NCBI RefSeq assembly: GCF_026420145.1
Contig: NZ_JAPMLV010000006.1
Location: forward strand, 148,950-212,949
DNA from: Enterobacter pseudoroggenkampii
GTDB taxonomy: Bacteria; Pseudomonadota; Gammaproteobacteria; Enterobacterales; Enterobacteriaceae
DNA length: 64,000 nucleotides
Reading direction: 5' to 3'
Shown: one piece after another, positions 15,311 through 25,939 of the stretch
Layout: each line of letters begins with the position of its first letter
Numbering within the stretch: the first letter of the stretch is position 1
Translations under genes and position numbers: made by a program
The notes under the pieces: generated by a model
Databases searched by the model: none
Told to the model about the DNA's origin: nothing
What the model saw: the letters and a program-made list of their open reading frames with translations, nothing else

Positions 15311-16678
15311 ATGAAGAAAAAAAACCAGCTGTTGAGCGCTATCGCGTTAAGTGTCGGGTTATCTCTCTCGGCGTCCGTCCCTGTATTCGCCGCCATCCCC
15401 ACCCAGGTGCCTGGCCAGGCGGCCATTCCAAGCCTCGCACCCATGCTGGAAAAAGTGTTGCCTGCGGTCGTCAGCGTTCAGGTTGAGGGTACCGCAGTAC
15501 AAAGCCAACGCGTCCCTGAAGAACTGAAAAAATATTTTGGCGATGAGTCTCCCGACCAGCAGGCGCAGCCTTTTGAAGGCCTGGGCTCTGGCGTCATTAT
15601 TGATGCGGCAAAAGGCTATATTCTGACCAACAATCATGTCATCAGCCAGGCCGATAAAATCAGCGTCCAGCTGAACGATGGCCGCGAATTCGATGCTAAA
15701 CTGATCGGCGGAGATGACCAGAGCGACATCGCGCTGTTGCAGGTGCAAAACCCGAGCAACCTGACCCAGATTGCCATCGCGGACTCCGACAAACTGCGCG
15801 TCGGCGATTTTGCCGTCGCCGTGGGCAACCCCTTTGGCTTAGGGCAGACCGCGACTTCCGGGATCGTCTCCGCGCTGGGACGCAGCGGCCTCAATCTGGA
15901 AGGGCTGGAAAACTTTATCCAGACCGATGCCTCCATCAACCGTGGGAACTCCGGCGGGGCATTGCTCAACCTTAACGGCGAGCTGATAGGGATTAACACG
16001 GCGATTCTGGCCCCGGGCGGCGGCAGCATCGGGATCGGTTTTGCTATCCCCAGCAATATGGCCAAAACCCTCTCTCAACAGCTCATTCAGTTTGGCGAAG
16101 TCAAACGCGGGCTGCTGGGTATTAAAGGTATGGAGATGAGCGCGGATATTGCAAAAGCGTTCAACATCAACGTACAGCGCGGGGCGTTTGTCAGTGAAGT
16201 GCTGCCAAACTCCGGCTCGGCAAAAGCGGGCGTGAAATCGGGTGATGTGATCGTCAGCCTGAACGACAAGCCGCTGAGCAGCTTTGCCGAACTGCGCTCG
16301 CGGATTGCCACCACCGAACCCGGTGCCAAAGTGAAGCTGGGCCTGATACGTGACGGTAAGCCGCTGGACGTTGAAGTCACGCTGGATAAGAGCACCTCTT
16401 CCTCTGCCAGTGCGGAGCTTATCGCCCCGGCCCTGCAAGGGGCTACGTTGAGCGATGGGCAGCTGAAAGACGGTACGAAAGGCATTCGCATCGACACCGT
16501 CGAGAAGAGCAGCCCTGCCGCACAGGCCGGATTGCATCAGGATGACGTGATCATTAGCGTAAACCGCAATCGCGTGCAGTCCATTGCCGAACTGCGCAAG
16601 TTGCTGGAAAGTAAACCGGCGGTTATTGCCCTGCAGGTCATGCGTGGCAATGAGTCCATCTATATACTGTTGCGCTAA
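15311..16678 (+). CDS. degQ: Periplasmic serine protease DegQ
   Basis: HtrA-family protease and chaperone that degrades misfolded periplasmic proteins. ATG 15311 (MKKKNQLLSAIALSVGL) gives 455 residues, the E. coli length; a longer in-frame extension lacks support. The first 27 or so residues form a Sec signal peptide. The triad is H109, D139 and S214 (GNSGGAL), or H82/D112/S187 in mature numbering. Two PDZ domains follow, at about 285-370 and 390-450. degS lies 91 bp downstream, behind a strong hairpin. Confidence 0.98.
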   Translation: MKKKNQLLSAIALSVGLSLSASVPVFAAIPTQVPGQAAIPSLAPMLEKVLPAVVSVQVEGTAVQSQRVPEELKKYFGDESPDQQAQPFEGLGSGVIIDAAKGYILTNNHVISQADKISVQLNDGREFDAKLIGGDDQSDIALLQVQNPSNLTQIAIADSDKLRVGDFAVAVGNPFGLGQTATSGIVSALGRSGLNLEGLENFIQTDASINRGNSGGALLNLNGELIGINTAILAPGGGSIGIGFAIPSNMAKTLSQQLIQFGEVKRGLLGIKGMEMSADIAKAFNINVQRGAFVSEVLPNSGSAKAGVKSGDVIVSLNDKPLSSFAELRSRIATTEPGAKVKLGLIRDGKPLDVEVTLDKSTSSSASAELIAPALQGATLSDGQLKDGTKGIRIDTVEKSSPAAQAGLHQDDVIISVNRNRVQSIAELRKLLESKPAVIALQVMRGNESIYILLR

Positions 16679-16689
16679 GCATTTGTGAC

Positions 16690-16719
16690 CCGGACATCAC
16701 CGCTGCGTGTGATGTCCGG
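16690..16719 (+). other. Perfect hairpin between degQ and degS
   Basis: Eleven-base-pair stem ccggacatcac / gtgatgtccgg around an eight-base loop, with no following T-run. It could stabilise the degQ 3' end or lower read-through into degS. Confidence 0.7.
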
Positions 16720-16769
16720 ATAACTCATGTTATGCTGCAAATCGTTCCTTTTTTAACGACACGCGCATC

Positions 16770-17837
16770 ATGCTTTTAAAGCTCTTACGTTCTATTGTCA
16801 TCGGTTTGATTGTCGCTGGCCTGCTGCTGCTGGCGCTGCCGTCTATACGTCAGTTCAATAAACTGTCGGCTCCCCAGTTCGATAGCACGGATGAAACGCC
16901 AGCCACCTATAACCAGGCCGTCCGCCGTGCCGCACCTGCCGTGGTTAACGTCTATAACCGTGGTCTGAACACCTCAGCCCACAACCAGCTGGAGATCCGT
17001 ACTCTCGGCTCCGGCGTAATCATGGACGAGCGCGGCTACATTATTACCAACAAGCACGTGATTAACGATGCCGACCAGATCATCGTCGCCCTGCAGGATG
17101 GCCGCGTATTTGAGGCGTTACTCGTTGGTTCTGACAGCCTGACCGATCTGGCCGTGCTGAAAATTAACGCCACGGGCGGTTTGCCGGTCATCCCGATCAA
17201 CCGTAAACGTACCCCGCATATTGGTGACGTCGTCCTGGCGATTGGTAACCCTTACAACCTGGGTCAGACCATCACCCAGGGGATTATTAGTGCGACCGGT
17301 CGTATTGGCCTCAACCCCTCCGGGCGGCAGAACTTCCTGCAAACCGATGCCTCCATCAACCACGGTAACTCCGGCGGGGCGCTGGTCAACTCGCTGGGCG
17401 AACTGATGGGCATCAACACCCTCTCGTTCGATAAGAGTAACGACGGTGAGACGCCGGAAGGGATCGGCTTTGCCATTCCGTTCCAGCTGGCGACCAAGAT
17501 CATGGATAAGCTGATCCGCGACGGACGCGTGATTCGCGGCTATATCGGTATCGGCGGGCGCGAAATTGCACCGATGCATACCCAGGGCGGCGGTATCGAT
17601 CAGATTCAGGGGATTGTGGTGAATGAAGTGTCGCCTGGTGGTCCGGCTGCTAATGCGGGTATTCAGGTTAATGACGTCATTGTGTCGGTCAACGGCACGC
17701 CAGCGGTCTCTGCGCTGGAAACGATGGACCAGGTGGCAGAGATTCGTCCGGGCTCTATCATCCCTGTTGAAGTCATGCGCAACGATAAGAAACTGACGCT
17801 GCATGTGACGATTCAGGAATATCCGGCCACTAACTGA
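16770..17837 (+). CDS. degS: Site-1 protease DegS of the sigma-E stress pathway
   Basis: A membrane-anchored periplasmic HtrA protease (355 residues). On sensing exposed outer-membrane protein C-termini through its PDZ domain, it makes the first cut in anti-sigma factor RseA. One N-terminal membrane anchor spans about 5-25. The triad follows the family (H96, D126, S201), with GNSGGALVN visible. A single PDZ domain sits at about 255-350, against two in DegQ. It has its own upstream region after the degQ hairpin and ends at a bidirectional terminator shared with mdh. Confidence 0.98.
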   Translation: MLLKLLRSIVIGLIVAGLLLLALPSIRQFNKLSAPQFDSTDETPATYNQAVRRAAPAVVNVYNRGLNTSAHNQLEIRTLGSGVIMDERGYIITNKHVINDADQIIVALQDGRVFEALLVGSDSLTDLAVLKINATGGLPVIPINRKRTPHIGDVVLAIGNPYNLGQTITQGIISATGRIGLNPSGRQNFLQTDASINHGNSGGALVNSLGELMGINTLSFDKSNDGETPEGIGFAIPFQLATKIMDKLIRDGRVIRGYIGIGGREIAPMHTQGGGIDQIQGIVVNEVSPGGPAANAGIQVNDVIVSVNGTPAVSALETMDQVAEIRPGSIIPVEVMRNDKKLTLHVTIQEYPATN

Positions 17838-17844
17838 CAAGCAT

Positions 17845-17876
17845 AAAAAAACGGAGCGATAAGCTCCGTTTTTTTT
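17845..17876. terminator. Bidirectional terminator between degS and mdh
   Basis: Stem aaacggagc / gctccgttt with A and T runs on either side serves both converging genes. Confidence 0.9.
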
Positions 17877-17894
17877 GCCAGAAGACGGTTCGTT

Positions 17895-18857
<963 letters not shown>

Positions 18858-19165
18858 TTAAGTATCTGTAAATCCGTTGCGGCGACCATAATTCAGCAAG
18901 TAAATAATTACAATTTTCGTAGCTAAAGAATTTGAGGTCACGCGATTTTATCTCTCATCAGAAGGCTATCTGACGACAAATGGCAACGCATTAAGAGGTG
19001 GTTACAATACACCCTGCCCCGCCACCAAAACAACATCATTTTGATAACATTTAATTTACTTTTAAGCTTATTTGCGCGGCGTGACCCAGGCATGTTTTCT
19101 GATAACGAAATCTGATAAAATCACTCCCTTTCATAACATTATTTCAGCCTGGCGCTGGGTAGATA

Positions 19166-19206
19166 ATTTGCATAAAAATTCATCCACATGCATAATAATG
19201 TTGTTT
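19166..19206 (+). promoter_or_regulatory. ARG-box pair in front of argR
   Basis: Two adjacent boxes resemble the ArgR consensus tgaatwwwwattca: the first reads tgcataaaaattcat and the second tgcataataatgtt, about 20 bp apart. They lie 25-65 bp before the argR start. This fits the known negative autoregulation of E. coli argR. The rest of the 397-bp mdh/argR gap is AT-rich with no gene. Confidence 0.75.
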
Positions 19207-19227
19207 CTATCGTCATATTCCGGGTGA

Positions 19228-19701
<474 letters not shown>

Positions 19702-19708
19702 TCCCCTC

Positions 19709-19731
19709 TCCCCGTAGCGTCGCTACGGGGA
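19709..19731 (+). terminator. Hairpin after argR
   Basis: Stem ccccgtagc / gctacgggg with loop gtc, eight bases after the stop. No clear T-run follows, so termination may be partial. The remaining roughly 340 bp to yhcN is AT-rich, with no gene seen. Confidence 0.6.
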
Positions 19732-20076
19732 TCGTTCTGCTTACGCTGCGTTTCCCCCTCTTTTCTACTGCCCTTCACTTTGACAAATAGTGCTTTTTAC
19801 CACCCATTAACATTCATCTGGTGAATGCTAAATCAAAAAATCGCACAAAAAATCAAAAGCTACTATCCATATGATTTAATTAGATATAACCACCACAATC
19901 GAACAAAAAACACCCAATATTATGCAATTTGGTTATAAAAAATAGTCTGGTTAACACGTAATAACAATAGAAACCATTAGTCTGGTATTAATTTTTACCG
20001 TTATTAGTGTATACTTGATTTTGTGATGAGGGTCACGAAACAAGACCCCACTAAAAAATTCGACGAGGTAAGAATC

Positions 20077-20340
20077 ATGAAAATCAAATCAACTGTAGCG
20101 GCGCTGAGCGTCCTGTCTGTCCTGTCATTCGGTGCTTTCGCTGCCGACTCTATCAATGCTGACCAGGCGCAATCCCGCCAGGCCATCGGTACGGTTTCTG
20201 TCGGCGCGGTCGGCACATCGCCAATGGACATGCGTGAGATGCTGAACAAAAAAGCGGAAGAACAGGGTGCGTCATCCTATCGCATCATCGAAGCGCGTTC
20301 TGGTGACCACTGGCACGCCACCGCTGAGCTGTACAAATAA
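20077..20340 (+). CDS. yhcN: YhcN, small periplasmic stress protein of the BhsA/McbA family
   Basis: An 87-residue secreted protein of the DUF1471 family, linked in E. coli to acid and peroxide stress. It has a signal peptide to about residue 22 (LSFGAFA), then a small domain ending SGDHWHATAELYK. ATG 20077 follows gaggtaag and matches the E. coli YhcN start; a longer reading from 20023 is not supported. A second copy follows 111 bp downstream. The region before it (tgtatactt) is promoter-like. Confidence 0.95.
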   Translation: MKIKSTVAALSVLSVLSFGAFAADSINADQAQSRQAIGTVSVGAVGTSPMDMREMLNKKAEEQGASSYRIIEARSGDHWHATAELYK

Positions 20341-20451
20341 GTTTTAGTAATAACTGAAAACGTAAATCTCCCCTCAACGGCACCAGGCATAAAAATAGCG
20401 GTTCAACCCTTCTCGCCGTTGAGTAAAAAACCCTATTCAGGAGTAAAGACT

Positions 20452-20718
20452 ATGAAAACCAAATTGATCATCGCAACCCTCGGTCTGGCATCCGTTCTCT
20501 CTTTCGGCGCAAGTGCAGCCGTACAGCAGGTGAATGCCGACCAGGCACAAAATCTGCAGCCAATGGGCAGCGTATCCGTGACGTCAGTCACCGGTTCCCC
20601 GATGGATATTCGTCACGAACTTGCCGCCAAAGCTGAAAAAGCAGGCGCCAGCAGCTATCGCGTCACCGAACTGAATCAGGGTGACCACTGGCATGCAACG
20701 GCAGAGCTGTATAAATAA
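20452..20718 (+). CDS. Second YhcN-like periplasmic protein
   Basis: A DUF1471 protein with an 88-codon frame. It starts MKTKLIIATLGLASVLSFGA with a signal peptide cleaved near ASA, and ends GDHWHATAELYK exactly like the first yhcN. The middle has diverged (VSVTSVTGSPMDIRHELAAKAEK). ATG 20452 follows ribosome site aggagt. It is a tandem paralogue; E. coli K-12 has only one gene at this site. It may share the upstream transcript or have its own promoter, and a terminator follows. Confidence 0.92.
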   Translation: MKTKLIIATLGLASVLSFGASAAVQQVNADQAQNLQPMGSVSVTSVTGSPMDIRHELAAKAEKAGASSYRVTELNQGDHWHATAELYK

Positions 20719-20745
20719 ACCCTCGTCGTATCTCATCATACGACT

Positions 20746-20778
20746 TGCCCCTGGCCTCATGGTCAGGGGCTTTTTTTT
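20746..20778 (+). terminator. Terminator after the yhcN pair
   Basis: Stem gcccctg / caggggc with a ten-base loop, followed by eight T. It lies between the second yhcN-like gene and the converging yhcO. Confidence 0.9.
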
Positions 20779-20781
20779 GAT

Positions 20782-21054
20782 TCAATGCCGCGCGTTAAAG
20801 CGCAGCTGCCCTTCAAGCTCTTCTTCCGCTTCATCGAAAAGTAATATCAGCGCGCCAAAACGTCTGCGAAGCTTATCGGGCAAATGGATGAACTCAATTT
20901 CCAGCGGTAGCGGCAGCAGGCTGCCGGTCACCACGTCCCACAGCGTATCCAGATTCGTCACGCTTTCCCGTTCAAGATCAAACACCCGGATAAATTCACG
21001 GTAGAAGTCTTCCTGACTGTCGATCTCGTCAAAATCAAACGTATAGGTTTTCAT
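20782..21054 (-). CDS. yhcO: Barstar-family protein YhcO
   Basis: A 90-residue acidic cytoplasmic protein of the barstar (ribonuclease inhibitor) fold family, function unknown. The pattern [18 protein letters not shown] and many Asp/Glu residues are typical. No barnase-like toxin gene is adjacent. A minus-strand TATAAT-like box at 21099-21104, over the end of the upstream dehydrogenase gene, could drive it separately; otherwise it may be cotranscribed with that gene, 45 bp upstream. Confidence 0.93.
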   Translation of the reverse strand: MKTYTFDFDEIDSQEDFYREFIRVFDLERESVTNLDTLWDVVTGSLLPLPLEIEFIHLPDKLRRRFGALILLFDEAEEELEGQLRFNARH

Positions 21055-21099
21055 TGCCAGCCACCCAGTCCAGGCGAGCGGCAGATGCCGCCCTGTCTA

Positions 21100-22554
21100 T
21101 TATAATCCCCCAATATGCAGGGTTTTAACTTCCAGATACTCTTCCAGCCCCAGCACGGAGCCCTCTCGTCCAAGACCTGACTCTTTTACGCCGCCAAAGG
21201 GCCCGAGTTCCGTGGAGACGGCACACTCGTTAATGCCAATCATCCCGCTCTCGATTGCCTGTGAAACGCGGAAGACCCGTGAGAGATTCTGGGTATAGAA
21301 GTAAGCCGCCAGCCCATAGGGCGTGTTGTTGGCGCGCTGGATAACTTCATCTTCCGAGGTGAAACGGAAGCACGCTGCCACCGGGCCAAACGTCTCTTCT
21401 TCTGCCAGCTTCATGCCTTCATGGCAGTCGCCCAGTACGGTTGGCATCCAGAAATTCCCACCAAGCGGATGGGGCTTACCCCCAGCCAATACGGTTGCGC
21501 CCCGGGCAACGGCATCGTCGACATGCTCACGCACCTTGTTGACCGCAGAAGGTTCAATCAGCGGCCCGACGACCACCCCTTCGTCAAGACCATTGCCCAC
21601 CTTCAGCCCATTCACCGCATCGGCAAGTTTATTAACAAATTTGTCGTAGACGGTTTCCTGAATATAAAAACGGTTCACGCTGACGCAGACCTGCCCGGCA
21701 TTGCGGAACTTGTTGGCGATCGCCCCCTTAACCGCTGCGTCGATATCCGCATCCTCAAAAACGATATAAGGAGCATTTCCCCCCAGCTCCATCGAGACTT
21801 TCTTCATGGTTTCTGCGGCGTTACGCACCAGCGTTTTGCCGACGGAGGTTGAACCCGTAAAGGAGATTTTACGCACGTCCCGGCTTGCCATAATCGCATC
21901 GCTGATTTCATGCGTATTCCCGGCCACGGCGTTGAGCACGCCGTCGGGTACGCCGGCCTGTTTTGCCAGGGTAAGCAGCGCAAAGGCACTGAGCGGTGTG
22001 TTATTGGCCGGTTTGATCACCCCGGTACATCCTGCTGCCAGCGCCGGGCCTAACTTGCGGGTGAGCATGGCCATTGGGAAGTTCCACGGCGTAATCGCCG
22101 CGACCACACCAATGGGTTCACGGGTCGCCAGAATGCGTGAGCCGGGTTTGATCGGCGGAATAATTTCACCGTTGGCGCGTTTGGCTTCTTCGGCAAACCA
22201 CTGGATAAAGCTGGCGGCGTACTCGACTTCTCCCTCAGCCTCTTTCAGGGGTTTGCCCTGTTCGGTGGTCATTAACCGCCCGAGCCAGCTTTTATTCTCA
22301 ATAATCAGTTCGTACCAGCGGTAGAGAATCGCCGAACGCTCTTTTGCGGTTTTGGCACGCCAGGCCGGGAAGGCTTTGGTGGCCGCTGCGATAGCGTCTT
22401 CGGTTTGTGCTTTACCCGCTTTGGCCACTTTCGCGATGACTTCCCCGGTCGCGGGGTTAAGTACATCGAACGTCGTGTCCAGCGTTTTCCAGATTCCGTT
22501 GACCAGATAACCGGTCTGAAAAAGGATGTGATCCTGAAGCGCCTGGGTCGTCAT
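21100..22554 (-). CDS. NAD(P)-dependent succinate-semialdehyde dehydrogenase-like enzyme (GabD family)
   Basis: A 484-residue aldehyde dehydrogenase, by family the cytoplasmic oxidation of succinate semialdehyde to succinate. It resembles E. coli GabD along its whole length: TPWNFPMAMLTRKLGPALAAGC, FTGSTSVGK (cofactor site), SMELGGNAP with the general-base Glu, and FRNAGQVCVSVNR with the catalytic Cys near 288. It is clearly diverged from E. coli GabD, so a different semialdehyde is possible. E. coli has no gene here between yhcO and aaeB. It has its own start region after the aaeB terminator. Family call is sure; exact substrate is not. Confidence 0.85.
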   Translation of the reverse strand: MTTQALQDHILFQTGYLVNGIWKTLDTTFDVLNPATGEVIAKVAKAGKAQTEDAIAAATKAFPAWRAKTAKERSAILYRWYELIIENKSWLGRLMTTEQGKPLKEAEGEVEYAASFIQWFAEEAKRANGEIIPPIKPGSRILATREPIGVVAAITPWNFPMAMLTRKLGPALAAGCTGVIKPANNTPLSAFALLTLAKQAGVPDGVLNAVAGNTHEISDAIMASRDVRKISFTGSTSVGKTLVRNAAETMKKVSMELGGNAPYIVFEDADIDAAVKGAIANKFRNAGQVCVSVNRFYIQETVYDKFVNKLADAVNGLKVGNGLDEGVVVGPLIEPSAVNKVREHVDDAVARGATVLAGGKPHPLGGNFWMPTVLGDCHEGMKLAEEETFGPVAACFRFTSEDEVIQRANNTPYGLAAYFYTQNLSRVFRVSQAIESGMIGINECAVSTELGPFGGVKESGLGREGSVLGLEEYLEVKTLHIGGL

Positions 22555-22603
22555 GTGTCCTCCCTTCCTGAAATGTAAGAACGTGCTGGAATAAGTATAG
22601 CCA

Positions 22604-22637
22604 CAAAAAAACCGACGCTTTTGGCGTCGGTTTTTTA
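22604..22637 (-). terminator. Terminator of the aaeXAB operon
   Basis: Stem aaaccgacgc / gcgtcggttt with a short loop and A/T runs on both sides, just after the aaeB stop. It separates aaeXAB from the downstream dehydrogenase gene. Confidence 0.9.
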
Positions 22638-22643
22638 CTTCAG

Positions 22644-24611
22644 TCAGTTATCCGTGAGGGCATTCTGGTAGCGATGCAGCATAAACACCAGCCGTCCTAC
22701 CGGCTCGGTCACCTGAGGCGGTGCTTCCCAGTGCTTTAGCTTCTCCTGGTAGATATCGAGCTCTTCAAGCAGCTGCGTAAAGTAACGACGTCGTTTGTCA
22801 TCGCTGCTGGCGGAAAGCACGTGATCGGCGGTACGACGCAGCTGGCGGTGCCAGGCCGACAGATCGTCGTTGATCGGCACGGGCGCGTTACGCAGACGCT
22901 GGTGCGCGATGATCATGGTTAACGCCAGGCGGAACTTCGCGATATCGCCCGGGAACTTGTTCAGCAGTAAAAACAGCTGCTGGTAGAGCGCGGGCAGGTG
23001 GTTCTCTTTACGGCGCGCGGTATTGGTTGTCATCGACGACACGGCAGCCGACACGAACTGGTTCAGCAGCACGCGGCCCGTTCTTGCCTGCGAGTTATCC
23101 CGAACCAGAAGTATCACCATCATGGCCAGGAAACAGCCCACCAGCTGACCTAACGCGCTGTCGAGGAACTGGCTGAAATGGAAGGTCATCGGGTTATCGA
23201 GCACGATGATGTTAATCGTACTTGCCAGCGCCCCCAGCGATCCCAGGCGCCGCTTTTGTACTTCAATGCCGATAAAGAACGCCATTACCGCCAGACTAAT
23301 ACAGAGCAGCAGCATGCTCTGCTGGGTAGACGGGATGATGACCAGAAAATAGAGCGCGCCTATCGGCAGGGCGGCAATGGTGCCGTAGAGGAAATCAATG
23401 GCGACCATTCGCGGGTTAGGCAGACGCATCGCCAGTGCGGTCACGACGGCAATCATCACCATCGCGCCGCTGCCGGACGTCCAGCCCGTCCACAGCCAGA
23501 ACAGCGTGCCGAGCATACAGGCCAGCGTGGTACGCCAGAAGTTGACCATGGCGTGATGGCGCTCGGCGGATTCCGCCTTGATCACCACTTCGCCCTGCAG
23601 CACCTCTTCTTCCGCCGCGCTGATTTTGGTATTCCCGATCACGCCGCGCTTCAGCAGCAGGTAGCGCGTCGCGGCGCCGACCCAAGTGTAGATGGTTACC
23701 GGCGTGTCGCGCTCCCCTGTCCAGGCGATCACCCTGCGCATACGCTTCAGCTGCTTGTGCACATCCTGCACCGTTTCCACCGGCTCGGCGAACAGTTCGC
23801 GGAAGGTATCGGTGACCGCTTCCGGCCGGGTGTTCTGAATCAGATAGGTTTCACATGCCTGGGTAATCAGCGTCAGAGAGACGGTGTTGAGGGCCTTCAG
23901 GCGACGATTCGCGCGAGCCCAGCGCGAGGACTCCATATTGAGATTGCTGCGCATCCCCTCCAGCGCCTGCGTGCGGCGAACCAACCCGCTCCAGGCTTTA
24001 TCCACCTCTTCGCTGTCGCCGTGCTTGATGCAGAGCTGCATCAGCTGGTACTGAGCGACAATCAGCGCGTCAAGCTCACGGTCAACTTCCTGCTTGATAG
24101 AGCGCGGGGAGAACAGCAGGTCAGCGACGATTGCACTGACAATACCAATGACAATCTCGCTGCATCGCTCCACCGCAAACTGCGGAGCCAGCAGCGGCTC
24201 GGACTGGATGGTGATGATAATAATCAGCGCGGTATAGCCCGCCAGCCCCCAGGCGTAGGAGTTCTCCACTTTCACCAGAGACGAGATCCAGGTGCAAAAG
24301 CCCGCCCAGATACAGCAGACCATCAGCATCAGCAGCGGCGTGCGGATCATCAGAATAATAATGGTGAGCGCCGCGAAACAGCCGATAAACGTCCCGATGA
24401 TACGCAACATCCCGCGATAGCGGATCGCGCCTGAATAGGGTTCCCCACCCGCAGCAAAGGCCGGGCCCGCCGCGACAATCGCAGCCGTCAGCACCGCCCA
24501 GCGAGGGGTTTCAAGCTGGAAGTGAAAGCCAACAAACAGCGCCAGCACAATGGCACACGCCAGCTTCACGGCGAAGCGAATGTGTTGGCTGGCGATGGAA
24601 AAGATGCCCAT
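22644..24611 (-). CDS. aaeB: Aromatic carboxylic acid efflux pump AaeB
   Basis: A 655-residue inner-membrane protein of the aromatic acid exporter/PET family (fused FUSC type), the E. coli length. It exports p-hydroxybenzoate and related acids together with AaeA. Two blocks of membrane helices (about 13-160 and 365-500) alternate with cytoplasmic helical regions, as in this family. It starts 5 bp after aaeA. Confidence 0.96.
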   Translation of the reverse strand: MGIFSIASQHIRFAVKLACAIVLALFVGFHFQLETPRWAVLTAAIVAAGPAFAAGGEPYSGAIRYRGMLRIIGTFIGCFAALTIIILMIRTPLLMLMVCCIWAGFCTWISSLVKVENSYAWGLAGYTALIIIITIQSEPLLAPQFAVERCSEIVIGIVSAIVADLLFSPRSIKQEVDRELDALIVAQYQLMQLCIKHGDSEEVDKAWSGLVRRTQALEGMRSNLNMESSRWARANRRLKALNTVSLTLITQACETYLIQNTRPEAVTDTFRELFAEPVETVQDVHKQLKRMRRVIAWTGERDTPVTIYTWVGAATRYLLLKRGVIGNTKISAAEEEVLQGEVVIKAESAERHHAMVNFWRTTLACMLGTLFWLWTGWTSGSGAMVMIAVVTALAMRLPNPRMVAIDFLYGTIAALPIGALYFLVIIPSTQQSMLLLCISLAVMAFFIGIEVQKRRLGSLGALASTINIIVLDNPMTFHFSQFLDSALGQLVGCFLAMMVILLVRDNSQARTGRVLLNQFVSAAVSSMTTNTARRKENHLPALYQQLFLLLNKFPGDIAKFRLALTMIIAHQRLRNAPVPINDDLSAWHRQLRRTADHVLSASSDDKRRRYFTQLLEELDIYQEKLKHWEAPPQVTEPVGRLVFMLHRYQNALTDN

Positions 24612-24616
24612 AGCGA

Positions 24617-25549
24617 TTAACCAAACTCGCGCAGACGGTGGGCGATTTTACGGAAGAACGAGTCCTGGCTGGCATCCCGATCTTTTTCACCGGTAATCAC
24701 CACCGTCGCCGTGGTACCCGCAGGCCACAGATTTCCCTGCTGCTCGTCCAGGTGGATGCGCACCGGCACGCGCTGGGCCAGACGCACCCACTCGAGGTTG
24801 GAATCTACCGTCGCCATCCCTTTAGCATCGTTAGAGCTGCTGGAGTTAGTCACCCCTGCGGCGACGCTGTCGACGGTGCCTTTAAAGACGCGATTGCTGC
24901 CCAGCGGCGTGATCTCCGCGCGATACCCTGGACGTACACCCTCCAGCTTGGTCTCTTCCATATAGGCGAGCACGTAGAAGGAGTTCTGTTTAACCAGCGC
25001 CACGGCGGTTGAGCCGCGGGTAATGAATTCCCCGGCGTAGACGTTCAGGTTGGTCACCCAGCCATCAGACGGTGCGCGGATCACGGTGCGCTCCAGATCG
25101 AGCTTCGCCAGATCGCGCGTTGCCTGCGCTTTCGCCAGCTGGTGTAGCACGGTTTGCAGCACGTTGTTGGACTGGTCAATCTCTTCACGGGACATTGCCT
25201 GAACGCCAAGCTGGTTACGGCGGCCAGCTTCGCGACGTTTCTCCGCAGCCAGCGCCTGGTAATAGGCCACGTCCGCTTCCGCCTCTTCCAGTGCTTTCTG
25301 GTAACGAGGCTGGTCGATGGTGAACAGAACCTGATCTTTTTTCACCAGCTGGTTGTCGTGGACGTTGACCGCCGTGATAAGACCGGCCACGTCAGGGGCG
25401 ATCGCCACCACATCGGCGCTGAAGCGTGCATCACGCGTCCACGGTGATTCGGTGTAATAGACCCAGGCGCGGAAAATAGCGATGAAGGCGAGGATAACCA
25501 GCGCCATGGTGATGGCAGTGCGGGAGATTTTTCTTGTTAGCGTTTTCAC
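24617..25549 (-). CDS. aaeA: AaeA, membrane-fusion subunit of aromatic acid efflux
   Basis: Periplasmic adaptor (HlyD family) that partners AaeB. GTG 25549 (read [14 protein letters not shown]) gives 310 residues, exactly the E. coli length; a TTG five codons upstream is less likely. There is one N-terminal membrane helix (about 12-30), a lipoyl/barrel-sandwich half around [16 protein letters not shown], an alpha-helical hairpin (about 85-145) and a beta-barrel region. It is the middle gene of aaeXAB. Confidence 0.95.
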   Translation of the reverse strand: MKTLTRKISRTAITMALVILAFIAIFRAWVYYTESPWTRDARFSADVVAIAPDVAGLITAVNVHDNQLVKKDQVLFTIDQPRYQKALEEAEADVAYYQALAAEKRREAGRRNQLGVQAMSREEIDQSNNVLQTVLHQLAKAQATRDLAKLDLERTVIRAPSDGWVTNLNVYAGEFITRGSTAVALVKQNSFYVLAYMEETKLEGVRPGYRAEITPLGSNRVFKGTVDSVAAGVTNSSSSNDAKGMATVDSNLEWVRLAQRVPVRIHLDEQQGNLWPAGTTATVVITGEKDRDASQDSFFRKIAHRLREFG

Positions 25550-25556
25550 ATCAACC

Positions 25557-25760
25557 TCAGACAAACATGCGCGATATCAGGTAGAACAGGCAGCAATACA
25601 GCGCGGTATTGAACAATGCAGGGTGCCAGACGAAATCGTAGATCCCGGTAGGGACCAGCACCTTGCGCACCAGCCAGAAGATCGCCAGTGATAAAAGAAG
25701 CTCGAAAAATATCGGTGGGAAGGACAAACCGAACACCACGATAACGGGAAACAGACTCAT
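25557..25760 (-). CDS. aaeX: Small membrane protein AaeX
   Basis: A 67-residue DUF1656 protein with two predicted membrane helices (about 5-30 and 48-65). It is the first gene of aaeXAB, function unknown. It starts [19 protein letters not shown] as in E. coli. The 179-bp gap to aaeR holds the divergent, aromatic-acid-responsive promoters; AaeR would bind there. Confidence 0.94.
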   Translation of the reverse strand: MSLFPVIVVFGLSFPPIFFELLLSLAIFWLVRKVLVPTGIYDFVWHPALFNTALYCCLFYLISRMFV

Positions 25761-25939
25761 GTTGACCTTGATTAGAGAGAGTGCAGGCTTCAGAATTTTT
25801 TAGCGCACGCCATCGCAGGAGAGCAAGAAACGCCGGGCGAGAATGGCGCAGCCGTTATGTAATAAATAATATATTAACGTAACTGTTATGCTGTTATCTA
25901 TAATATGTGATCTAAATCACTTTTAAGCCAGAGTGAACA

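Noticed and set aside
20782..21054. YhcO as the antitoxin of a local toxin-antitoxin pair
   Set aside because: It has the barstar fold, but no barnase-like or other toxin frame is next to it.
23178..24434. A 418-codon open frame opposite aaeB
   Set aside because: Composition is dominated by Gln, Arg and His from reading a membrane protein gene backwards; no recognisable domain.
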